A model generated the notes under the pieces. It was not told the origin of the DNA and did not search any database. It worked only from the letters and a program-made list of their open reading frames with translations. From Mycobacterium sp. 1245111.1 (GTDB taxonomy: Bacteria; Actinomycetota; Actinomycetes; Mycobacteriales; Mycobacteriaceae): a DNA stretch of 64,000 bases. How positions within the stretch are numbered: the stretch's first letter is position 1; each line of letters starts with the position of its first letter. A program made the position numbers and the translations under genes. Below, one piece after another: positions 37,627 through 44,737 of this stretch. Where the stretch lies: the NCBI RefSeq assembly GCF_001673405.1, contig NZ_LZLV01000145.1, positions 25,452 to 89,451 on the forward strand, read 5' to 3'.

Positions 37627-38988
37627 TCAGTGTTGCGTGGGCAGCAACGCAAAGACCTGCTTGGCGATCTGCAGCACCCAGCCGGTGATCGCCGGGCCGT
37701 GGTCGCGGGGCCAATTCAGCTGGAAGCTGACCACCCATGGCTGGCGGGTCTTGTCGAGCGCGTACCAGCTGAACGTCAGATCGCCCGGCAGGCCACCGGC
37801 TTTCGCGGCAATGTAGGGCCACTCGTTGCGATCGAAATTGATCCCCGTCGCGGCGTCCAAGATCTTCTTGACGGGTGCCGCCGGGCCCACTGCGCCGGCC
37901 TGGAGTGCGACGTGCACCCGGCAGATGTCGTCGGCGTTGCCGTACCATTCCGCGCCGGATTCCGACGCCGGCACATGCGCGCGGAACGGATCCGGTTGGT
38001 AGGTAGCGGAATTGGCTCGCTGCAGCATCTCGGCGCGGTCTGCCGGGCTGCCGTGTTTCCACTGTTCGCGGAGGTCCGGGCGGCCCCAAGCCACAGTAAA
38101 CAGCTCGTACATGGTCGGAAACGGTGTCATCGCGGCCGGGTCGTGATGCCCCGCGGCGGCCAGTGCGGCGTCAACCGCCTGCGGACCGACCCTCTCGATC
38201 AGCATGTCGGTCGCCATGTTGTCGCTGGTGGCGATCATCTTCTCGGCCGCGGTCCGCACCGAGATCTGGGCTCCCACAGGCAGATCCATGCTGGAACCGA
38301 CGGCCCTGCCCTTTTCGGTCACCGTCAATTGGTCGTCCCAGGACACCGTCCCCACCTTGATGGCGTCAGACACGGCGTAGAGCACGTACAACTTGAAGAT
38401 CGATGCCAATGGCAGCGACATGTCGGTGTTGGTGCCGGCTACCCGATCACAGTGGCCGTCAACGACTTTGGTCGCTTGCCATGAGTAGCGGGCCTTGGTC
38501 TTACCCAGCACGGCGTCGACGTCGTTCCACGAGGAGATCTTCGGTGGCAGTGTGGTGAGGTCGAATCCGTCGACCAAGGTGTCGTCGTTGGTGTGGATCC
38601 GAATCTCTTGTTCCGCACCGTAAGACGTGGTCAGCTGCAGGGTGGCCGCGCCCGCTTTGATGTCGACTCCGTGCAGCGTGAACGGCCGGTCCCACCAAAG
38701 CTTTTCCATCATGGTCTGGATTTGGGTAGCCATCTTCGGAGCCGCGAGCGTACCGACCCCGACCGGGCCGATCGGCCAGTCCGAGTTCAACATGTCCAGC
38801 GTCTGCTGAGCGCGCAGACCGGCCGGGGTCCGCATGTCGATCTGCCGACCACTGCCGGCGGCGTTCGCCGACGGCGCGCGCGGCGGCGCGCAACCCGGAG
38901 TCAGGGCGACAAGTAGCGCGCTGGCGGCCAGTGCCGCGACCCGGCGAAGGCGTGAGCGCCTACGGGGTTTACTGGCCAGATCCGGCAA
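37627..38988 (-). CDS. lpqF: Beta-lactamase-like serine hydrolase lipoprotein LpqF
   Basis: A 453-residue lipoprotein with lipobox TPGC (Cys33). The N-terminal module (about 50-165) is mycobacteria-type. The C-terminal half is a class A beta-lactamase/DD-peptidase-like domain with SIFK at 196-199 (nucleophile Ser and Lys) and SDN at 255-257. A KAGG segment near 395 stands in for the usual KTG. Hydrolysis of beta-lactams is not established for the H37Rv counterpart (Rv3593); an envelope peptidase or esterase is equally possible. It overlaps mhuD by 20 bp and is followed by the nickel permease. Confidence 0.9.
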   Translation of the reverse strand: MPDLASKPRRRSRLRRVAALAASALLVALTPGCAPPRAPSANAAGSGRQIDMRTPAGLRAQQTLDMLNSDWPIGPVGVGTLAAPKMATQIQTMMEKLWWDRPFTLHGVDIKAGAATLQLTTSYGAEQEIRIHTNDDTLVDGFDLTTLPPKISSWNDVDAVLGKTKARYSWQATKVVDGHCDRVAGTNTDMSLPLASIFKLYVLYAVSDAIKVGTVSWDDQLTVTEKGRAVGSSMDLPVGAQISVRTAAEKMIATSDNMATDMLIERVGPQAVDAALAAAGHHDPAAMTPFPTMYELFTVAWGRPDLREQWKHGSPADRAEMLQRANSATYQPDPFRAHVPASESGAEWYGNADDICRVHVALQAGAVGPAAPVKKILDAATGINFDRNEWPYIAAKAGGLPGDLTFSWYALDKTRQPWVVSFQLNWPRDHGPAITGWVLQIAKQVFALLPTQH

Positions 38989-39280
38989 CGTCTAACACAA
39001 CCTCGAACTCCAGCAATGACGCGCCGGTTGCCACCGGATTCTGCCGATGGCCGGCGTGCGCCTCGATGGCCGGACCGGTGGCCCACGCCTGGAAGGCCTC
39101 TTCGGATTCCCACTGCGTGACCACGAAGTACCGGTCTTCGCCCTTGACCGGGCGGAGCAGCTGAAAGCCCAGGAAACCCGGCGAGTTCTCTACGGCGTGT
39201 GCGCGGTGGGCGAACCGCTTCTCCAGCTCGGGCCCGGCGTCTGCGGGCACCTCGATTGCGTTGATCTTCACCACAGGCAT
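38969..39280 (-). CDS. mhuD: Heme-degrading monooxygenase MhuD
   Basis: A 103-residue dimeric ferredoxin-like (ABM) enzyme that opens heme to mycobilin and releases iron without making CO. The key residues Asn7, Trp66 and His75 of the M. tuberculosis enzyme (Rv3592) are at the same positions here. This is strong evidence for the function and for the chosen start. A TAACCT box six nt before the ATG suggests a leaderless transcript. It is first of a three-gene unit with lpqF and the nickel permease. Confidence 0.96.
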   Translation of the reverse strand: MPVVKINAIEVPADAGPELEKRFAHRAHAVENSPGFLGFQLLRPVKGEDRYFVVTQWESEEAFQAWATGPAIEAHAGHRQNPVATGASLLEFEVVLDVAGSGQ

Positions 39281-39286
39281 TGGCCA

Positions 39287-39292
39287 AGGTTA
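39287..39292 (-). promoter_or_regulatory. -10 box of mhuD, leaderless arrangement
   Basis: On the minus strand TAACCT is followed by six nt and then the mhuD ATG. The divergent hydrolase gene starts only 55 bp away, so the two promoters are nearly back to back. No iron-regulator (IdeR) box was recognised by eye. Confidence 0.5.
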
Positions 39293-39335
39293 CCGCGTGG
39301 ACCACAGCCGACGTAAAGCGCGCAAAGATGGGTGG

Positions 39336-40088
39336 ATGGCCGCTGATCTGCTGACCCATCGTGGTGGGCACGGTGATCCGGTGGTGTTGGTACACGGCCT
39401 GATGGGCCGTGGCAGCACCTGGTCGCGTCAACTGCCGTGGCTGACCGAACTCGGCGCCGTCTATACCTACGACGCACCGTGGCACCGCGGCCGCGACGTC
39501 GACGATCCGTTCCCGATCAGCACCGAACGCTTCGTGTCCGACCTCGCTGACGCCGTTGCCGCGCTGGGTACCGCGGTTCGGCTGGTCGGGCACTCGATGG
39601 GCGGCCTGCACTCGTGGTGTCTGGCCGCCGAGCGGCCCGAGCTGGTTTCGTCGTTGGTGGTCGAGGACATGGCGCCGGACTTCCGAGGCCGCACCACCGG
39701 ACCGTGGGAGCCATGGCTGCACAGCTTGCCGGTCGAATTCGATTCCGCTGAAAGGATATTCGCAGAATTCGGCGAGGTAGCCGGCCGATACTTCCTGGAA
39801 GCCTTCGACCGAACCGATACCGGGTGGCGGCTGCATGGCCATACTTCGCGATGGATCGAGATCGCCGCGGAATGGGGAACTCGCGACTACTGGGCGCAAT
39901 GGCAGGCGGTGCGGTCGCCCGCGCTGCTGATCGAGGCGGGCAACTCGGTGGCGCCCGCCGGCCAGATGCAGGCCATGAGCGAGAATGGCTACCGCACAAC
40001 ATATTTACGAGTACCTGAGGCCGGACACCTGGTTCACGACGACGCGCCGCAGGCATACCGTCGGGCGGTCGAGTCGTTTCTGGCTTAG
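39336..40088 (+). CDS. Alpha/beta hydrolase (Rv3591c-like)
   Basis: A 250-residue alpha/beta hydrolase. The oxyanion segment VLVHGLMGRGSTWSRQ is near 24, the nucleophile elbow GHSMGG near 88 (Ser), and the C-terminal histidine is in EAGHLVHDDAP near 232. An Asp in the VVEDMAPDF region may complete the triad. Substrate unknown; the conserved neighbour relation with mhuD and mutY is that of H37Rv. The ATG at 39336 has only a weak GGTGG upstream. It ends overlapping the mutY stop (TTAG). Confidence 0.88.
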   Translation: MAADLLTHRGGHGDPVVLVHGLMGRGSTWSRQLPWLTELGAVYTYDAPWHRGRDVDDPFPISTERFVSDLADAVAALGTAVRLVGHSMGGLHSWCLAAERPELVSSLVVEDMAPDFRGRTTGPWEPWLHSLPVEFDSAERIFAEFGEVAGRYFLEAFDRTDTGWRLHGHTSRWIEIAAEWGTRDYWAQWQAVRSPALLIEAGNSVAPAGQMQAMSENGYRTTYLRVPEAGHLVHDDAPQAYRRAVESFLA

Positions 40089-40993
40089 CCCTCTTCGCCG
40101 GCCAAGGCGAACCGGCCGTCGCTGGTCTTGGCCACCAGGCCGTCGGCCAGTAGTGACTGCAGGGCGCGGTCGCGTTGCACGGGATCGCGCAGCCACACCA
40201 CGTCGAGCTGATCGCCGGTGACCGGTAAGTCGTTGCCGCGCAACACGTCAAGCAGCCGGCCGCGAACTTGCCGGTCGGTTCCGGCGTATGTTTGCGGTTT
40301 ACGGGTCGGGCCTTCCGACGGCGGAAAGCCGGCCGAACGCCACTGGCAGACGCTGAGCGGACACAGGCCACACTTCGGTGATCGTGCCGTGCATACCGTG
40401 GCGCCCAATTCCATCAGGGCTGCAGAAAACGTGGTCGCTGTCGAATCGTTGGGCAACAACGCCGAGACGTCGGCATGGTCGCGGACCGCGGACGCCGGTC
40501 CTGCGTCCGCCTTTCCGTGCACCACGCGGGCCACTACTCGGCGCACGTTGGTGTCGACCACCGGCACCGCCTGCCGATAGGCGAAGCACGCGATCGCTCG
40601 GGCCGTGTAGCTGCCGACGCCCGGCAGGGTCAGCAGGACCTCGACGTCGTCGGGGACCTCGTCGCCGTGTTCGCGTGCGATGACCACGGCGCACTCGTGT
40701 AGGCGTCTGGCTCTACGCGGGTAGCCGAGTTTGCCCCAGGCGCGCACGATCTCACCCGTCCCGGCCGCGGCTGTCGCCGACGGAGTCGGCCATCGCGCAA
40801 TCCAGTCCAGCCAGATCGGTTCCACCCTGGATACCGGCGTTTGCTGCAGCATGAATTCGCTCACCATGATCTGCCACGGCGTCACATCGGGCTTTCGCCA
40901 CGGCAGGTCGCGTCGGTTCCGGTCGTACCAGCCGAGAAGTTCACTCGGCGTTAGGAGGGATGTCTCAACCGCCTGCGGCAGAATGTGTGCCAT
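40085..40993 (-). CDS. mutY: A/G-specific adenine glycosylase MutY
   Basis: A 302-residue base-excision enzyme removing adenine mispaired with 8-oxoguanine. The helix-hairpin-helix LPGVGSYTARA precedes the catalytic Asp in VPVVDTNVRR. The E of SEFMLQQTP is the conserved catalytic Glu. The [4Fe-4S] cysteines are in CTARSPKCGLCPLSVC. It closely parallels recalled H37Rv MutY (Rv3589), including the N-terminal HILP. Hence I start at the ATG at 40993 and not at 41032. That ATG overlaps the canB ATG on the other strand by two bases. Confidence 0.95.
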   Translation of the reverse strand: MAHILPQAVETSLLTPSELLGWYDRNRRDLPWRKPDVTPWQIMVSEFMLQQTPVSRVEPIWLDWIARWPTPSATAAAGTGEIVRAWGKLGYPRRARRLHECAVVIAREHGDEVPDDVEVLLTLPGVGSYTARAIACFAYRQAVPVVDTNVRRVVARVVHGKADAGPASAVRDHADVSALLPNDSTATTFSAALMELGATVCTARSPKCGLCPLSVCQWRSAGFPPSEGPTRKPQTYAGTDRQVRGRLLDVLRGNDLPVTGDQLDVVWLRDPVQRDRALQSLLADGLVAKTSDGRFALAGEEG

Positions 40994-41621
40994 GCCTAAT
41001 ACGAGCCCGGTAAGCGCGTGGAAATCACTCAAAGAGGGTAACGAGCGGTTCGTCGCCGGTCAGCCTCAACACCCAAGCCAAAGCGTCGACCACCGGGCCA
41101 GCCTCGCCAACGGCCAAAAGCCGACGGTGGCGCTGTTCGGTTGCGGTGATAGCCGGGTGGCCGCCGAGCTCATCTTCGACCAGGGTCTGGGGGACATGTT
41201 CGTGGTCCGGACGGCCGGTCACGTGATCGACTCAGCGGTGCTCGGCTCGATCGAGTTCGCGGTAGCCGTGCTCAGCGTGCCGCTGATCGTCGTGCTCGGC
41301 CATGACAGCTGCGGCGCGGTGAAGGCGACGCTGACCGCTCTTGACGAGGGGGTGCTTCCGGGCGGTTATGTGCGCGACATCGTGGAGCGGGTGACGCCGT
41401 CGGTACTGCTGGGCCGTCGCGAAGGCCTCAAGCGTGCCGACGAGTTCGAGGCGCGCCACGTGGTCGAGACCGGCAATCAGCTCGTCGAGCGTTCCACGGC
41501 GATCGCCGCTGCGGTCGCCACCGGTGACTTGGCGGTTGTCGGCGCGACGTACCACCTCGCCGATGGCCGGGTGGTGCTGCGCAACATCATCGGCGACGTC
41601 GGCGATGAGGTCGCCGACTAA
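40992..41621 (+). CDS. canB: Beta-class carbonic anhydrase
   Basis: A 209-residue beta-carbonic anhydrase interconverting CO2 and bicarbonate. The zinc site is Cys51-x-Asp53-x-Arg in GCGDSRV with His104 and Cys107 in GHDSCGA, the same numbering as H37Rv Rv3588c. An ATG three codons upstream (40983) is an alternative start. The start codon overlaps that of mutY on the opposite strand, so both genes must be transcribed from promoters lying inside each other. Confidence 0.95.
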   Translation: MPNTSPVSAWKSLKEGNERFVAGQPQHPSQSVDHRASLANGQKPTVALFGCGDSRVAAELIFDQGLGDMFVVRTAGHVIDSAVLGSIEFAVAVLSVPLIVVLGHDSCGAVKATLTALDEGVLPGGYVRDIVERVTPSVLLGRREGLKRADEFEARHVVETGNQLVERSTAIAAAVATGDLAVVGATYHLADGRVVLRNIIGDVGDEVAD

Positions 41622-41625
41622 CCGG

Positions 41626-42597
41626 TCAGAACGTGTTGGTGAGGTAGAACTCCAACGAGTTGAAGACGCTCTCGAGCAGTCCACTGTTGGCGGCCCCATT
41701 CGCGAACACCGCCGTCAGCCACGCCGCGGTGTCGTTGAAGGTGTCGGAGATGTCGACGTTGGTGATCATGTTGTCGACGGTCGTGGTCGCGTTGGCGATC
41801 TCCTCCGGTGTCAACCCCAGGTACTCGACGTGCGTGGTGAACAGGCGCACCAAGGGCTCGAGCAGCCCGCCGTCGTTGAAGTCCGGTTGGAAGTCGGCGA
41901 CCCCATCGCCTTCCAGCGTGAAGATCGTCGTGGGATAGATGTCATCCGGCGTCACGTTTCCCAGGACGCCGTCCATGCCGAGATCCGTGAGAAGTGTGTT
42001 GGTCAGACTGGTCCCGAAGATTCCGTCCATGTCCGCGACCAGGTTCGGCCAGACACCGGTGTCCGCCAGCGATGGGTCGCCGATGAACACGAAATGCAGG
42101 TCGGCGCTGGGGATTCCGTCTGCCTCGAGTCGGCTCATCGCGATCGATTCCGCGGTCGCGCTCTGTGAGTAGCCGAAGATGGTCAGCGGGTGCTCGGCGT
42201 CGAAAGCGCCTGGGTTGGCCTCGAATTCGTTCTTCACGGCGAGGACGACATCGTCGGCTGCGGTGAGGCTACTCGGGCCCTGCTGGATCAGTTCGGGCGT
42301 CGTCAGCACCTGCAGCGGTGCGCTGCAGGGGTCGGTCGCGATCATGTCGCAGACCGTGGAGGATGTCGCACCGCCGTCGAAGCCGAGCGCGTGCAGGTAC
42401 AGATTTTCCGCGGTCTGCGCGAAGGCGGTCGACGGCATCGGCTCGGTGGTCCCGCCGAGAATGATCGCGGTCTCACTTCCCGCCAGCGGCCCCAGCAGCG
42501 TGTCGTCCGCGTGGGCGGCCTGACTGCTCATCAATCCGGCAAGGCCGGTCATGAGGCCGACGGTGGCAACTTTCGCGAGTCCCTGGTATCCGTGCAC
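41626..42597 (-). CDS. Secreted PE-PPE-domain serine hydrolase without a PE or PPE module
   Basis: A 323-residue protein. A signal peptide (residues 1-30, ending AAHA) replaces the usual PE/PPE secretion domain. The PE-PPE (alpha/beta hydrolase) domain follows: the nucleophile is Ser144 in GYSQS, the likely Asp is in DGVADF near 231, and the likely His in THVEYL near 256. Mycobacterial relatives are esterases or make/cleave trehalose polyesters (Chp-like). Two cysteines (CDMIATDPC) probably form a disulfide. The start is a GTG; an internal ATG at residue 16 is possible. It sits 73 bp downstream of the two-component genes in the same direction. Confidence 0.88.
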   Translation of the reverse strand: MHGYQGLAKVATVGLMTGLAGLMSSQAAHADDTLLGPLAGSETAIILGGTTEPMPSTAFAQTAENLYLHALGFDGGATSSTVCDMIATDPCSAPLQVLTTPELIQQGPSSLTAADDVVLAVKNEFEANPGAFDAEHPLTIFGYSQSATAESIAMSRLEADGIPSADLHFVFIGDPSLADTGVWPNLVADMDGIFGTSLTNTLLTDLGMDGVLGNVTPDDIYPTTIFTLEGDGVADFQPDFNDGGLLEPLVRLFTTHVEYLGLTPEEIANATTTVDNMITNVDISDTFNDTAAWLTAVFANGAANSGLLESVFNSLEFYLTNTF

Positions 42598-42670
42598 CGA
42601 ATCTTCTTATCCGAAGTTAAGCCTGGATTTGGGAAGTTCTTGATCTTGGGTGAAGAAAGTCCGTCGCGGG

Positions 42671-43336
42671 CTAACTCGGAGTGCGCGGTGCGACGAGTCC
42701 ATGGTCGTAGGCGTACACGATCGCGGCCGCCCGGTCGCGCAGCTGCAGTTTTCCGAAGATCCGGCCGATGTGGCTTTTCACCGTCAGCTCCGAAATGCAC
42801 AGCTCGTCGGCGATCTCGGTGTTGGAGCGGCCCTGCCCGATGAGCCGGAGCACATCGCGCTCGCGGGTGGTCACTTCGGTCACGGTGTCGGGGCGATGGT
42901 CCCCGGCGGCGCGGCGATAGGTGCTCAGCACCCGCGACGTGACAGCCGGGTCGAGGTAGCTGTCGCCCTGCGCCACCGCGCGCACGGCGCGGATCAACTC
43001 CTCGGCCGACGAGTCCTTGAGCACGAAACCCGACGCACCTGCGCGGAGCGCGCCGGACAGTAGTTCGTCGTCGTTGAAGGTGGTCAGTGCCAGCACCGGT
43101 GGCGACTCGACTGCGGCGAGCCGACGGGTGGCCTCGATGCCGTCGACTCGCTTCATCCGCAGGTCCATCACCACCACGTCGGGTCGGTGTTCGGCCACTG
43201 CCGGCGCGACCTCGTCGCCGTCGCTGCATTCGGCGACGATCACGAATCCGTCCTTGCGCCGCAGGATCCGGCGCAGCCCGGAGCGGACCAGTTCTTGATC
43301 GTCGACCAGCAGCACGCTGATTTCGGGGGTGCCCAT
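42671..43336 (-). CDS. NarL/FixJ-type two-component response regulator
   Basis: A 221-residue regulator. The receiver domain has the acidic pair VDDQ near 11-13, phospho-acceptor Asp58 in VVVMDLRM, the Thr in LALTTFN and the Lys in GFVLKDSS. A LuxR-type helix-turn-helix follows (TTRERDVLRLIGQGRSNTEIA, then SELTVKSHIGRIFGKL). It binds DNA as a dimer after phosphorylation by the kinase encoded one base upstream. I start at the ATG at 43336; the frame is open further but only inside the kinase gene. Target genes may include the divergent MmpL gene. Confidence 0.94.
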   Translation of the reverse strand: MGTPEISVLLVDDQELVRSGLRRILRRKDGFVIVAECSDGDEVAPAVAEHRPDVVVMDLRMKRVDGIEATRRLAAVESPPVLALTTFNDDELLSGALRAGASGFVLKDSSAEELIRAVRAVAQGDSYLDPAVTSRVLSTYRRAAGDHRPDTVTEVTTRERDVLRLIGQGRSNTEIADELCISELTVKSHIGRIFGKLQLRDRAAAIVYAYDHGLVAPRTPS

Positions 43337-43337
43337 C

Positions 43338-44540
43338 TCAGCGCCCGCACCGCCAATTGTTCGCGTCGTTGATCGGGATTTCGGCATGCACGGACCATCC
43401 CTGCGGGCAGGGTCCGGCGTCGAGCATTCCGCCGAGAAGTTCGACTCGCTGCCGCATCCCGGGAAGGCCACGTCCGCGCTGCGATGACGAGGTGGCAGGT
43501 ACGGTGACCGGAATGTCGTTGACTACCGACAGCGACGCATGCGATGACGAAACAGACAGGGCCACATCTGTTTTGGATGCCATCGCGTGTTTGGCGATGT
43601 TGGCCAGCGATTCCTGGGCAATGCGATAAAGCGCTAGACCCACCGCGGCCGACACGCGTTCCTGCCGGCCCTCGTTGTGCAGTGTGACCGGAAGGCCGGC
43701 CGAGACAAAATCATCGATTAGGGCCGGGATGTCGGCGATACCAGGCTCGGGCGCCATCTTGGTGGGGCCGGCCTCGAGCAGACCTACCGTGCGCCGGATG
43801 TCAGCCATCGCCTGCCTGCCCAGCCGCTCGGCATCGATGAGCGCGGCGACCGCGTCGTCGATGTCGGCGTCTTGCTGGAGTGCGCGCCGTGCCCCGGTGA
43901 CATGCAACATCGTCACCGATAGCGAGTGGGCGATCACGTCGTGCACCTCCCGCGCGATCCGGCGCCGCTCGTCGGCGGCGGCGTGCTCGGCCAGGTCGGC
44001 CTGCAATTCCTGCTGTTTGACCAGTAGTTGCGCCTGAATACGCATTAGCGCGCCGACCAGCCAGCCCATCGCGGCGCAGCTCGCGTACAACGTCAATTCG
44101 TCGAGCCGGTGGGTCGCCGAAGCGACCGCCAGCAGAGCCACCGCCGATCCCAGGGCGAGGACGCCATAAACCACCGGGGCAAGGGCTGCGACGACTCCGA
44201 GCATCAGCGCGAGCAGTACCGGCGCGACGTCGCTTTTGATCGGTGTCGATGTAGCGAACAGCCAGATGATGACGGCGGAGTAGGAGGTGGTCCAGGTGAG
44301 CGCCGGGCTGAATTTGATTGCGAGAGCAAAGAACAGCACCAACGGCGAGACGGCGATAAGTGCAGCGGTTAACGCTGCCGGCAAATCTCCCCGGTTGGCG
44401 TGCTGTGCGGTCGCGGCCACCACGATCAAGATCAGCGTACTGTCCACCAGCAGCACGAATGTCCAGGAGAATCCCACCGGGATCAGCTCGGTGCGCGCCC
44501 GAAGGCGATCACGCACATATCGAGACACCACACCCAACAT
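43338..44540 (-). CDS. Sensor histidine kinase, HisKA_3 (NarL-partner) type
   Basis: A 400-residue membrane kinase. Six hydrophobic segments fill residues 22-165 with no sizeable extracytoplasmic sensor, so it likely senses the membrane itself. The dimerisation/phospho-acceptor helix has His200 in REVHDVIAHSLS. The HATPase domain follows, with ESLANIAKHA as the N-box (Asn present) and GRGLPGMRQRVELLGG as the G-box. Start is the ATG at 44540. It is divergent from the MmpL gene, with 197 bp between. Confidence 0.92.
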   Translation of the reverse strand: MLGVVSRYVRDRLRARTELIPVGFSWTFVLLVDSTLILIVVAATAQHANRGDLPAALTAALIAVSPLVLFFALAIKFSPALTWTTSYSAVIIWLFATSTPIKSDVAPVLLALMLGVVAALAPVVYGVLALGSAVALLAVASATHRLDELTLYASCAAMGWLVGALMRIQAQLLVKQQELQADLAEHAAADERRRIAREVHDVIAHSLSVTMLHVTGARRALQQDADIDDAVAALIDAERLGRQAMADIRRTVGLLEAGPTKMAPEPGIADIPALIDDFVSAGLPVTLHNEGRQERVSAAVGLALYRIAQESLANIAKHAMASKTDVALSVSSSHASLSVVNDIPVTVPATSSSQRGRGLPGMRQRVELLGGMLDAGPCPQGWSVHAEIPINDANNWRCGR

Positions 44541-44737
44541 CGGATCATCGTAGAAGGGTTTGTCGCCGCAGACATCCTGCCTCGGTAGGAATTCGGATAC
44601 GACCGTGGTAGCACGACGAAAACCGAACTGCAGCACGATGTCGCGGCCGGCGCGGTTCCATAGCGTTGCCGACATGAGATGGCACGAAAACCCAGAATCG
44701 GCAACCGATTTCAGCGCTGCGTCACAACGGCAGACCG

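Noticed and set aside
37625..38089. N-terminal extension of the nickel permease up to 38089
   Set aside because: The extra residues are a frame-shadow of lpqF; the permease family begins close to the GTG at 37624.
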